A stretch of DNA of 64,000 nt. It comes from Labilithrix sp. GTDB lineage: Bacteria > Myxococcota > Polyangia > Polyangiales > Polyangiaceae. The notes under the pieces are model-generated. The model searched no databases, was not told the origin of the DNA, and worked only from the letters and a program-made list of their open reading frames with translations. Shown here piece after piece: positions 49,654 through 57,708 of this stretch. Position 1 is the stretch's first letter. Every line of letters begins with the position of its first letter. Position numbers and translations under genes: made by a program. The DNA lies in NCBI GenBank assembly GCA_028287035.1, contig JAQBQL010000073.1, positions 1-64,000 of the forward strand, in the 5' to 3' direction.

Positions 49654-50163
49654 TCAGAGGATCGTGAGCGTCGTCTCCACGAAGCGCCCGCCGGAGGCCG
49701 ACCAGACGAACAGCTTGTGGTCGTCGACGACGCCCTGACGCACGCTCGTGACGAGGTACGCGAGATCGTACGAAGGCGCTGCGCCGCCCATGGTCGCGGC
49801 CTGCGCGTCCGTGTCCGAGAAGTACGCGCCGACGTCGAGATGCGAGTGATAGAGGACCTTCACCGGCCGGCCATTCCCCTCGCCCTCGCGGACCGCGCGC
49901 TCGACCTTGAGCGGATCGATGTCGAAGTACATGCGCCCGGTGCGCGGGTAGGTCTCGGGGTCGAGCCGGTGGAGCTTGTTGGCGCGGTTCTCGAAGGGCA
50001 CGAGGGCATCGACCACGAGCGGCTCGCCGGCCGGCCCGAGGAGCAGCCCGCAGCTCTCCTCGTCTCGCCCGTAGGCGGCGCGCGCCTCCTCGTCGACGCG
50101 GTCCATGACCGCCTTCGTGACCGTCAGGTTGCCCAGGATCCAGGGATGCTTTTCGGCATTCAT
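49654..50163 (-). CDS. mec: JAMM/MPN metalloprotease (Mec-like)
   Basis: A 169-aa zinc-dependent JAMM isopeptidase. The JAMM glutamate is in EESCGLLLGP and the zinc motif H-x-H-x10-D is complete in YHSHLDVGAYFSDTDAQAA. In Mycobacterium, Mec releases cysteine from the CysO-cysteine adduct made by CysM. Here it is the last gene of a cysO/cysM/cysK operon, in which the same role is inferred. It starts 10 bp after cysM with GAGGG upstream. It may also trim the extra C-terminal Arg of the carrier protein. Confidence 0.92.
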   Translation of the reverse strand: MNAEKHPWILGNLTVTKAVMDRVDEEARAAYGRDEESCGLLLGPAGEPLVVDALVPFENRANKLHRLDPETYPRTGRMYFDIDPLKVERAVREGEGNGRPVKVLYHSHLDVGAYFSDTDAQAATMGGAAPSYDLAYLVTSVRQGVVDDHKLFVWSASGGRFVETTLTIL

Positions 50164-50173
50164 CGCGAGGCCC

Positions 50174-51118
50174 TCACCAGACGTGGCGCTTCTCCCATTT
50201 CATGGGCGAGAAGTAGCGGTCGCCGCGGTCGCACGCGATCGCCACGACGCAGCCGGGCTTGCCCTCGGCCTGCAGGCGCTCGGCGATCTGCACCGCGCAG
50301 TGCACGTTCGCGCCCGACGAGTGCCCGACGTGCATCCCCTCTTCCCGCGCCATCCGGTCGGACATGTCCCAGCCCTGCTCGGTGGTGACGGCGACGAGCT
50401 CGTCGTGCACCTTCGGGTCGTAGATGGGCGGCACGATGCTCGAGGCCATGTGCTTCAGGCCCTCGAGCCCGTGGAACGCGGAGTCGGGCTCGACCGCCAC
50501 GCAGCGGATCGGCCGGTGGTGCTCGTGGAGGCGCCGCGCGGTGCCCATCATCGTCCCGCTCGTCCCGAGGCCGGCCACGAAGTGCGTGATCTGGTCGCCG
50601 AGGTCGCGCAGGATCTCGACGGCGGTGCCGTGGTAGTGCGCGAGCGGGTTCGACGGGTTGGCGTACTGGTCGGGGTAGAAGAGCTTGTCCGGCTCGGCGG
50701 CGGCGAGCTTCTTCGCGAGCAGGATCGCGCCGTCCGAGCCCTCCAGCGGGTCGGAGTAGATGATCTCGGTGCCGAACGCCTGGGTGATGTCCTTGCGCGC
50801 CTTCGACACGTTCGACGGCATCACGAGCTTCACCGGGATGCCGAGCGCCGCGCCGAAGAGCGAGTAGGCGACCCCGGTGTTGCCGCTCGTGGAGTCGATC
50901 AGGGTCTGACCCTTCCTGAGGCGCCCGTCGCGGAGCGCATCCTGGAAGATCCGGAGCGCCGCGCGGTCCTTGACGCTGCCGCCGGGGTTCGCGAATTCGA
51001 GCTTCAGGTACACGGGAACGTCGGGCGCGTTCCGCGTGACGACGCGCAGGCGGACGAGCGGCGTGTTGCCGACCGCGTCCACGACCGACTCGATGCGGCG
51101 CGAGCGGAGGACGGTCAC
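50174..51118 (-). CDS. cysM: cysteine synthase of the CysM type
   Basis: A 314-aa pyridoxal-phosphate beta-replacement enzyme. The PLP lysine is in FANPGGSVKDRA and the phosphate-binding loop is STSGNTGVAYS. GTSGTMMGTARRL and the C-terminal DRGDRYFSPMKWEKRHVW are also family features. In the CysO-dependent route it would use O-phosphoserine (or O-acetylserine) and the carrier thiocarboxylate. Substrate choice is inferred from context. The start overlaps the stop of the upstream 108-aa gene by 4 bases (ATGA). Confidence 0.93.
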   Translation of the reverse strand: MTVLRSRRIESVVDAVGNTPLVRLRVVTRNAPDVPVYLKLEFANPGGSVKDRAALRIFQDALRDGRLRKGQTLIDSTSGNTGVAYSLFGAALGIPVKLVMPSNVSKARKDITQAFGTEIIYSDPLEGSDGAILLAKKLAAAEPDKLFYPDQYANPSNPLAHYHGTAVEILRDLGDQITHFVAGLGTSGTMMGTARRLHEHHRPIRCVAVEPDSAFHGLEGLKHMASSIVPPIYDPKVHDELVAVTTEQGWDMSDRMAREEGMHVGHSSGANVHCAVQIAERLQAEGKPGCVVAIACDRGDRYFSPMKWEKRHVW

Positions 51119-51441
51119 GACGCTCCTGCTGCGGGGACGGCCCCGACGCCGAGGAGCTCGCGCATGACGACGACCGCCCGTAGCGCGCCGAGCGCCACCT
51201 CGCGGGCCGATGGATCGGTGATGCCGAGCGACGCGAGGGCCGCCAGCAGCGCGGGATCCTCGCCGGGCTCGCCGTCGCGCACGAGGACCGTGACGCCGGC
51301 CCCCGACAGGTACGCGGCGGAGACGTCACGCGCGAGCGAGGGCGCGCCGCCGAGCACGACCTCGGCCGCCTCGAGACGCGCCTGGCCCGCCTCGCCGACC
51401 TCCGCCAGGCGCACCTGCCGCCCGTGACGCGCGCTGCCCAT
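51115..51441 (-). CDS. small E1-N-terminus-like protein (partial MoeB/ThiF homologue)
   Basis: A 108-aa protein whose first 20 residues (RHGRQVRLAEVGEAGQARL) match the N-terminus of MoeB/ThiF-type E1 enzymes (E. coli MoeB has RYNRQ at 11-15). Arg8 would correspond to MoeB Arg14. The next strand-helix-strand (VVLGGAPSLARDVSAAYL, GAGVTVLVRD) keeps the Rossmann shape but has lost the GxGGLG ATP loop, and the middle of the domain is absent. The end (ALGALRAVVVMRELLG) resembles a late E1 helix. It sits between cysO and cysM. The neighbouring E1-like gene lacks exactly this N-terminal segment. It may be a pseudo-E1 partner, or a decayed duplicate. Confidence 0.78.
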   Translation of the reverse strand: MGSARHGRQVRLAEVGEAGQARLEAAEVVLGGAPSLARDVSAAYLSGAGVTVLVRDGEPGEDPALLAALASLGITDPSAREVALGALRAVVVMRELLGVGAVPAAGAS

Positions 51442-51449
51442 GACGCCGC

Positions 51450-51725
51450 TCAGCGCCCGCCGGCGATCGCGGGGACGATGCTGACCTGCTCGCCGGCCTT
51501 CAGCTCGGTGCCGAGCCCGCCGCTGAAGCGGACGTCCTCCTCGCCGACGTAGATGTTGATGAAGCGGCGCACGCCCTTCTCGTCGAGGAGGCGGTCCTTC
51601 ATGCCGGGGTGCTTCCGCTCGAGGTCCTCGATGAGCGCGCCGACGGTGGCGCCGGAGGCCTGCACCTCGTCGGCGCCGCCGGTGAGGCTGCGGAGGGCGG
51701 CGGGAATTCTGACGGTGGTGTCCAT
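51450..51725 (-). CDS. cysO: ubiquitin-like sulfur carrier CysO/MoaD family
   Basis: A 91-aa beta-grasp protein homologous to mycobacterial CysO (MDTTVRIPAALRSLTGG, INIYVGEEDVRFSGGLGTEL, VSIVPAIAGG). The C-terminal Gly-Gly, which is adenylated and thiocarboxylated, is followed by one extra arginine before the stop. Carriers usually end in GG, so the Arg must be removed first. The JAMM protease in the operon could do this, as JAMM enzymes do for some other carrier proteins. It lies 8 bp before the E1-like small gene and 32 bp after the adenylyltransferase. Confidence 0.95.
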   Translation of the reverse strand: MDTTVRIPAALRSLTGGADEVQASGATVGALIEDLERKHPGMKDRLLDEKGVRRFINIYVGEEDVRFSGGLGTELKAGEQVSIVPAIAGGR

Positions 51726-51757
51726 GGTGGGCTCGATGGGGGTTCGGGGTTTCAGGG

Positions 51758-52489
51758 TCAGGAGGCGTCGGCCGCGGCGTAGCGCGCAGCCTCGATCGAT
51801 CGGATGGCGGGCCCTGCGTCGTCACCGCACAGCGCGCAGCCGCGCCGCGCCGCGAGCGGGCGGCGACGAGCGACGAGCGCCTTTGCGTCGAACGTCACGA
51901 GCGTGCCGAAGACGGACGCGTCGCCGCGGAGGATCGCGAGCGCCAGGTCGGCCTGCGCGGCCGCGACGACGCCGACCATCGGTCCGATGACGCCGGCGTC
52001 GGCACAGCTCGGCGCGTTCTCGCGCGGGATGTCCTCGAAGAGGCAGCGGTAGCAGGGGCGCCCCGAGGGAGCGACGGCCAGGGCCGTCCCGTGCCAGCGC
52101 ACCGCCGCCGCGTGCACGATGGGCTTGCCCGCGAGCCGCGCCGCGTCGGCGGCGAGGAACTTGGTCGCGAAGTTGTCGCTCCCCTCGACGATCAGGTCGT
52201 ACCGCCCCGCGAGCTCCACCGCGTTGTGCGGCAGGAGCCGCGTGCCGAGCTGCTCGACGACGAGCTGCGGAGCGATCCGCGCCAGCGCTCCCGCGGCGGC
52301 GACGACCTTGGAGCGGCCCACGTCCTGGTCACGGAAGAGGATCTGGCGATGGAGGTTCGATGCCTCGACGTCGTCGTCGTCGGCGATGGCGAGGGTGCCG
52401 ACGCCCGCCGACGCCAGCGCGAGCGCCGCCGGGCACCCGAGGCCACCGATGCCGACCAGCAGGACGCGCGCGCGCGCCAGCGTCGTCAC
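51758..52489 (-). CDS. ThiF/MoeB-type adenylyltransferase lacking the N-terminal segment
   Basis: A 243-aa E1-like enzyme that adenylates the C-terminus of a ubiquitin-like sulfur carrier. GTG start overlapping the cysK stop by 4 bases (GTGA). The ATP loop GIGGLG is at 13-18. Active-site residues Asp37, Asn45, Arg48, Lys61 and Asp105 correspond to E. coli MoeB Asp62, Asn70, Arg73, Lys86 and Asp130 with a constant offset of 25. Two zinc CxxC pairs are at 146-149 and 218-221. The first 25 residues of MoeB, including Arg14, which reaches into the partner subunit's ATP site, are missing. There is no rhodanese domain. The substrate is presumably CysO. Confidence 0.92.
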   Translation of the reverse strand: MTTLARARVLLVGIGGLGCPAALALASAGVGTLAIADDDDVEASNLHRQILFRDQDVGRSKVVAAAGALARIAPQLVVEQLGTRLLPHNAVELAGRYDLIVEGSDNFATKFLAADAARLAGKPIVHAAAVRWHGTALAVAPSGRPCYRCLFEDIPRENAPSCADAGVIGPMVGVVAAAQADLALAILRGDASVFGTLVTFDAKALVARRRPLAARRGCALCGDDAGPAIRSIEAARYAAADAS

Positions 52490-53454
52490 CGGAGCCCCGC
52501 CGGTGCGTGACGGACGGTGACGCCCGGGAAGAACTCGTCGAGGCTGAAGTACCGCTCGCCCGTGTCGCAGAGCACCGTGACGACGTTCTTGCCCGGCCCG
52601 AGCTCCGCGGCGAGCGCGAAGGCGGCGAAGACGTTGGCGCCGGCGCTCGGACCGACGAGCAGCCCCTCGCCGCGCGCGAGCTCGAGCTTCGTTCGCCACG
52701 CGTCCTCGTCGGTGACGGTGCGGACCTCGGACACGGCTTCGCGGGAGAAGTTGCCGGGCACGAACCCGGCGCCGATGCCCTGGATCTTGGTGGGGCCGCG
52801 CTCGCCGCGCGAGATCGTGGCGCAGGCCTCGGGCTCCACCGCGACGACCCGCACCGCGGGGTTGTGACGGCGGAGCGCCGGGCCGACGCCGCTCACCGTG
52901 CCGCCGGTGCCGACCGCGGCGACGAACCCGTCGATCGACAGGCCCTCCATGGCGGTCACGATCTCGTGCGCGGTGGTGCGCGCGTGGACCGCGGGGTTGG
53001 CCGGGTTGTCGAACTGGGACGGCATGAAGGAGCCCGGCGAGGCGGCGGCGATCTCGAGCGCCTTCCGGATCGCCCCGTCCATCTGCTGCTCGGCGGGCGT
53101 CAGCACGATCTCCGCGCCGTAGGCCTCGAGGAGCTGCCGCCGCTCGAGGCTCATGCTCTCGGGCATGGTCAGGATGAGCCGGTAGCCCTTCACGGCGCAG
53201 ATCCACGCGAGCCCGATCCCGGTGTTGCCGCTGGTGGGCTCGACGATGGGTCCCGGGGGCCTCGCCGCGCCGCGCGCCTCGGCGTCCTCGATCATCGCGA
53301 GGCAGATCCGATCCTTGACGCTGCCGCCTGGGTTCAGGTGCTCCATCTTCGCCCACACCGTCGCGCGGCCTGCGGGAGGCGCGTCCACCCAGTCGCCCCG
53401 GAGGCGGACCAGGGGCGTCTGGCCGACGAGCTCGAGTGTGGACGTCACGATCAT
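52486..53454 (-). CDS. cysK: cysteine synthase A-type PLP enzyme
   Basis: A 322-aa beta-replacement enzyme with PLP lysine in LNPGGSVKDRI, phosphate loop PTSGNTGIGLA, AVGTGGTVSGVG and the C-terminal LCDTGERYFSLDEFF. CysK normally makes cysteine from O-acetylserine and sulfide. The ATG at 53454 has AGAGG about 8 bases upstream, and a longer frame to 53511 lacks such a site. It is first in the six-gene operon. Having both CysK and CysM suggests two substrates or a second role (for example cystathionine formation). Confidence 0.94.
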   Translation of the reverse strand: MIVTSTLELVGQTPLVRLRGDWVDAPPAGRATVWAKMEHLNPGGSVKDRICLAMIEDAEARGAARPPGPIVEPTSGNTGIGLAWICAVKGYRLILTMPESMSLERRQLLEAYGAEIVLTPAEQQMDGAIRKALEIAAASPGSFMPSQFDNPANPAVHARTTAHEIVTAMEGLSIDGFVAAVGTGGTVSGVGPALRRHNPAVRVVAVEPEACATISRGERGPTKIQGIGAGFVPGNFSREAVSEVRTVTDEDAWRTKLELARGEGLLVGPSAGANVFAAFALAAELGPGKNVVTVLCDTGERYFSLDEFFPGVTVRHAPAGLR

Positions 53455-53630
53455 GGCAGCCTCTTCGATGCGCGTGCGGGGCGAACGATCTCCCGCGACC
53501 CGCGCAGCCACTCTAGTGGCGACACCCCTGCCCTGCCTCCCGATTTCGTCACAAACCCGCGGCCCATCAGGGGTGACGGGGCCGAAACCGGTGGACCTCG
53601 GCAGGCCGCCGCGCGAGGCTGAAACGCATC

Positions 53631-54632
53631 ATGCAAGGGTCCGACGAGGCGAGAAGCCTCCACGCCGAGCACCCGCCCATCGACCTCCATGCCGACACGC
53701 TGATGTGGTCGCGATGGACCGGCTACGACCTGCACAAGGCGCACGAGCCGCCGCTGCCCTTCGCCGCGCTCGGCGGCCACGTCGACGTCCCGCGAATGCG
53801 TGAAGGCGGCATGGGCGCCCAGTTCTTCGGCCTCGTGTCGCTCCCGCTCGCCGACCGCGTGAAGGGCATGGCGAAGGTGGTGCACGAGCAGATCGACGCG
53901 CTCGAGCAGCAGATCGGCCGGAAGCCGGGGGCGATGCGCCTCGTGAGAAAGGCCCGCGAGGTCGCGGCCAGCAACGCGGCGGGCGCAATCGGCGCCCTCC
54001 TCGGCATCGAGGGCGCCCACGCGCTCGAGGGCGACCTCGACAACGTGGCGGTCTTCGCCCGGCGCGGCGTTCGCTACATCGGCATGCTGCATTTCTCGTC
54101 GAACGAGGCGGGCCATCCCGCCTATGGCCGCGGCCGGAACGACGAGGCCGGCCTCACGCCGTGGGGCTACGGGCTCGTGTCCGCGTGCGAGGACAGCGGC
54201 GTCCTCGTCGACCTCTCGCACGTCAACAAGGCCGGCTTCCTCGATGCCTGCCTCGTGGCGCGGAAGCCCCCGATCGTGAGCCACACCGGCGTCCTCGGCG
54301 CCTTCGAGCACTGGCGCAACATCGACGACGCCCAGCTGCGCGCGGTTGCCGACAAGGGCGGCGTGGTCGGCGTCATCTTCTGCCCGCGGTTCGTCGGCGG
54401 CGACGGCCTCGAGCCGGTCGTCAAGCATCTGAAGCACATCGTCGACGTGGTCGGCGAGGACGCGCCCGCGCTCGGCAGCGACTGGGACGGCTTCATCGTG
54501 CCGACCCGTCCCCTCAAGGATCCGCGCGGCCTTCCGCTGCTCACCGACGCGCTCCTCGCCGCGGGTATGAGCCGGCGCACCGTCGGCAAGATCCTCCACG
54601 ACAACGTGATGCGCGTCCTTCGCGAGGCCTGA
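53631..54632 (+). CDS. membrane-type dipeptidase (peptidase family M19)
   Basis: A 333-aa zinc dipeptidase of the renal dipeptidase family, which cleaves dipeptides, often with a D-residue or dehydro-group at the second position. Metal ligands are visible: HxD in DLHADTLM, Glu in LGIEGAHAL, His in VDLSHVN and VSHTGVLGAF, Asp in LGSDWDGF. No signal peptide, so it is probably cytoplasmic. It is convergent with the spermidine-synthase-like gene (1 bp). No functional link to neighbours is clear. Confidence 0.92.
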   Translation: MQGSDEARSLHAEHPPIDLHADTLMWSRWTGYDLHKAHEPPLPFAALGGHVDVPRMREGGMGAQFFGLVSLPLADRVKGMAKVVHEQIDALEQQIGRKPGAMRLVRKAREVAASNAAGAIGALLGIEGAHALEGDLDNVAVFARRGVRYIGMLHFSSNEAGHPAYGRGRNDEAGLTPWGYGLVSACEDSGVLVDLSHVNKAGFLDACLVARKPPIVSHTGVLGAFEHWRNIDDAQLRAVADKGGVVGVIFCPRFVGGDGLEPVVKHLKHIVDVVGEDAPALGSDWDGFIVPTRPLKDPRGLPLLTDALLAAGMSRRTVGKILHDNVMRVLREA

Positions 54633-54633
54633 C

Positions 54634-56142
54634 TCAGCGCGCCCAGCGCTGCCACTCCTCCTCGTAGTACCGCACGAGCATCTGGTTGTTGAGGCGGTTC
54701 AGCTCGACGGGCACCGCGCTCATGTCGGGCGCGAGGTCGAAGAGGGATCCCACCGTGGCATCGGTGAGGTACCGCAGCCCGGGCGGGACGTGCGAGGGCA
54801 CGGGCACGGGCTGCAAGCTCGCGAGGACGTAGCCCCACTCCCCGAACGACGGCACGAGCGCGTGGTAGGGCCGCACGGCGAAGCCCGCCGCCTCGATGGA
54901 CCGGACCACGCACCAGAACGAGCGGCGCGCGACGAGCGGCGACGTGCTCTGCACCGCCATGACCGCGCCCTCGGCGAGCCGCTCCCGGAGCAGGCGGTAG
55001 AAGCGGACCGTGTAGAGCTTGCCGAGCGAGAAGTTGTTCGGGTCCGGGAAGTCGACGATGACGACGTCGAACTTGGCGGGGATGCCCTCGTGAGGCTCCG
55101 TGATCCACACCATCGCGTCGTCGTTCACGACCTTGACGCGGGGATCGAAGAAGGAGCGCTCGTTGAGCTCGCGGAGCAGCGGCAGCTCGCGCGCGAGGTC
55201 GGTCATGCCGCGGTCGAGGTCGACGAGCGTGACCGAGGCGACGTCCTCGTGGCGCAGGATCTCGCGGACCGCGAGGCCATCCCCGCCCCCGAGCACGAGC
55301 ACGTTCCGGTGGCGGGCCGCCGCCGCGAACGCCGGGTGAACGAGCGCCTCGTGGTAGCGATACTCGTCGATCGATGCAAACTGCAGGTTCCCGTCGAGGA
55401 ACAGGCTGACGCCGCTGCGCGCCTGCGTGAGCACGATGCGCTGGTAGGCGGTCTGCTTCGTGAAGGCCACCGGATGGAGCAGGAGCGCCTCGTCGGCCAC
55501 CTTCACGATGCGCTGCGAGGCGACCAGCGCGCCGAGCAGCACCGCCCCGGCGACCGCGGCCCGGATGCGGAGCGGCCGCGTGACGAGCGAGGCGCCGAGC
55601 ACCCAGGTCCCCCAGAGGGCGGCGAGCACCCCGACGATGCCGAAGACGATCCCGGTGCGGAGGATCCCGAGGCTCGGGAGGAGCACGAGCGCGAAGAGGA
55701 GCGATCCCAGCAGGGCGCCCACGTAGTCGAACGAGAGGACCCGCGGTACGACGTCCCGCAGCGAGACGCGCCGCTTCAGCACGCGCATGAAGAGCGGCAG
55801 CTCGGCGCCGACCAGGATGCCGGTCACGGTCACCATTCCGTAGAGCACGAGCCGCACGTGCGAGGTCGTCGCGAACGCGAGGTAGAGCACCGGTCCGCCG
55901 AGCCCGCCCACGAGCGACGCGGCAATCTGGCAATCGATGAAGCGCTCGGCGACGCGCTCCTCGACGTACTTCGACAGCCACGCCCCGACGCCCATCGCGG
56001 TGAGGTGCACGCCGATGATCGTGGAGAGCTGGGTGACCGAGTCGCCGAGCAGGTACGTCGAGACCGCGCCGGCGACGAGCTCGTAGACGAGGCCACAGAT
56101 CGCGACGAGGACGACCGTGACGTAGAGGAGCAGCTCACCCAT
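54634..56142 (-). CDS. speE: membrane-anchored polyamine aminopropyltransferase (SpeE-like)
   Basis: A 502-aa protein: about seven transmembrane helices in residues 1-215 (including VYELVAGAVSTYLLGDS and LVGAELPLFMRVLKRR), then a spermidine-synthase-type domain. Catalytic features are LDGNLQFASIDEYRYHEALVH, VLVLGGGDGLAVREIL, VTLVDLD and VDFPDPNNFSLGKLY, so it should use decarboxylated AdoMet to aminopropylate an amine. The membrane domain places catalysis at the inner membrane. The DUF4178 gene upstream (15 bp) and the divergent speD, supplier of decarboxylated AdoMet, fit this. Confidence 0.9.
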   Translation of the reverse strand: MGELLLYVTVVLVAICGLVYELVAGAVSTYLLGDSVTQLSTIIGVHLTAMGVGAWLSKYVEERVAERFIDCQIAASLVGGLGGPVLYLAFATTSHVRLVLYGMVTVTGILVGAELPLFMRVLKRRVSLRDVVPRVLSFDYVGALLGSLLFALVLLPSLGILRTGIVFGIVGVLAALWGTWVLGASLVTRPLRIRAAVAGAVLLGALVASQRIVKVADEALLLHPVAFTKQTAYQRIVLTQARSGVSLFLDGNLQFASIDEYRYHEALVHPAFAAAARHRNVLVLGGGDGLAVREILRHEDVASVTLVDLDRGMTDLARELPLLRELNERSFFDPRVKVVNDDAMVWITEPHEGIPAKFDVVIVDFPDPNNFSLGKLYTVRFYRLLRERLAEGAVMAVQSTSPLVARRSFWCVVRSIEAAGFAVRPYHALVPSFGEWGYVLASLQPVPVPSHVPPGLRYLTDATVGSLFDLAPDMSAVPVELNRLNNQMLVRYYEEEWQRWAR

Positions 56143-56157
56143 CGAGCCGGACGCGGG

Positions 56158-57648
56158 TCACTTTCCGCCGAAGCCGCCGCTGGAGCTGCCGCCCACGCCG
56201 CGGATGCCGCCGCTCGACGTCGACGCGCTCCCGCCGCCGTCGCAGTCGTCACACGATTCGAGCGCCCCGATCAGCATGACGCCGAGGACGACGAGGACGA
56301 GGAGCGTCCCGAGCTTGCTGCCGCCCGTTCCGCTCGAGGCGGGAGCGCCGTACGCGCTCGCCTTGGGCTGGTAGCCGAAGACCTGCGTGATCACCGCGGT
56401 CGGGACGATGGCGCCGAAGGACCAGCTCACCTCGTTTCCGCTCCGCTCGCAGCTCACGATCGCGCGGCCGTTCTCGTAGTCCTCGGCCCACACCGTCTCG
56501 CCGACTGCGACCTTCCAGTAGAACTCGCCGAGCACGAAGTCGACGCGCGCCTCCTGCTGGTTGCGCTTCCGGTACTGGATGTTGCCGCGCCTCACGAAGA
56601 CCGGGGCGCGGCTCGCGTCGATGTCGCCGGCGGCGAGCGGCGTGATGAGATAGAAGCTGCCCTCGTCGAAGACGAGCCAGCGGTAGCCGTGCTGCACGTT
56701 GTAGAGCAGGTACTCCTGCCAGCCGAACCAGTCGTCGCTCGACACCGCGCCGGTGGAGCGCTCGACGTAGCCGAGCACCACCCATTCGACGTTGGCGAGC
56801 CCGTGGCCGTCCGCGAACGGGAGCACGCCGCGCGTCCCGAGATGGATGCTCGGCCGCTCGCGCGCCTGGCCCTGCCGCGCGACGACCTGCTGCAGCTTCA
56901 CGTCGCTGAGGGCGTTGCAGTGGACGCACGCCGCGCGCTCGGTGCCCGCCGACAGGACCGGGAGCGGGGCGCCGCAGCCCGGACACGTGATGTCCTTCGT
57001 CGCGATCCTGGCGGCGGGACGGTCGCCGCCGCGCGGGGTCACCTGGATCTCGGCGAAGGAGGTCTGGACGCCGATGAAGACCTGCGGGGCGGTGCGGCCG
57101 TCGCCGTAGTCGATCGAGGCCCACGCGCCGCCGGGGGCCGAGAGATCGGCGAAGAAGCGGCGCGTGCCGGGCTCCGCGGCGAACGGGAGCTCGCCCTCGG
57201 CGGAGAGGAAGGTGCCCTGGTTCTGCTCGCCCACCGTGAAGATGCGCGCGCCGAGCGGCACCTGCATCTGCGGGCGGAGCGTGGCGAGCGGGGGCGCCGG
57301 GACGCTCACCTCGCTCACCACCTGCCAGAAGCCCTGCGCCTCGCTGATCCACGCGCGCTCGCGGCCCTCGAAGACCGTGAAGTACTCCTCCCAGGTGCCG
57401 CCCTGAGGGTGCTGGAGCACGAGCCGCCCTTCGACGCTGAAGCTCCGGCCGCGGAAGGTCCCGGTGTCGCCGGGCGCGAGCGCCGCGTCCGAGAAGGCGA
57501 CGTCGGCGACGCGCCCCATGTTCCGGAGATCGCGGTCGGTGCGGACGACGACGTGCTTGCAGTACCGGCAGACGAGCGAGATGGACGCCCCAGCGCGGAA
57601 CTCGATGGGTGAGCCGCAGCTCGGGCAGGGTCCGCTCGCGACCGCCAT
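56158..57648 (-). CDS. DUF4178 domain protein with zinc ribbons
   Basis: A 496-aa protein with an N-terminal zinc-ribbon (CPSCGSPIEF ... LVCRYCK), a DUF4178-like beta domain (GTFRGRSFSVEGRL, TWEEYFTVFEG), a second zinc ribbon (CPGCGAPLP ... ACVHCNA) and a second DUF4178-like domain (FGWQEYLLYNVQHGYRWL). A transmembrane helix follows (KLGTLLVLVVLGVMLIGAL), and then a Cys/Ser/Gly-rich tail, where the Gly-rich end (GGFGGK) may be extracytoplasmic. Biochemical role unknown. DUF4178 is often found beside AdoMet decarboxylase, spermidine synthase and DUF350 genes, as here. Confidence 0.85.
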   Translation of the reverse strand: MAVASGPCPSCGSPIEFRAGASISLVCRYCKHVVVRTDRDLRNMGRVADVAFSDAALAPGDTGTFRGRSFSVEGRLVLQHPQGGTWEEYFTVFEGRERAWISEAQGFWQVVSEVSVPAPPLATLRPQMQVPLGARIFTVGEQNQGTFLSAEGELPFAAEPGTRRFFADLSAPGGAWASIDYGDGRTAPQVFIGVQTSFAEIQVTPRGGDRPAARIATKDITCPGCGAPLPVLSAGTERAACVHCNALSDVKLQQVVARQGQARERPSIHLGTRGVLPFADGHGLANVEWVVLGYVERSTGAVSSDDWFGWQEYLLYNVQHGYRWLVFDEGSFYLITPLAAGDIDASRAPVFVRRGNIQYRKRNQQEARVDFVLGEFYWKVAVGETVWAEDYENGRAIVSCERSGNEVSWSFGAIVPTAVITQVFGYQPKASAYGAPASSGTGGSKLGTLLVLVVLGVMLIGALESCDDCDGGGSASTSSGGIRGVGGSSSGGFGGK

Positions 57649-57708
57649 GACGCGCGAACATACGGTCTTTTCCGGTGGTGCGCGAGCGGATAGCCTCCCG
57701 CGTGGGTC

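Noticed and set aside
51758..51800. possible C-terminal rhodanese domain on the E1-like protein
   Set aside because: The frame ends about 20 residues after the second CxxC pair. There is no rhodanese CxxGxR-type active site.
54790..57612. 940-aa plus-strand open frame opposite the SpeE-like and DUF4178 genes
   Set aside because: Acidic Leu/Arg/Ala-rich shadow with no motif. It overlaps two genes with recognised domains.
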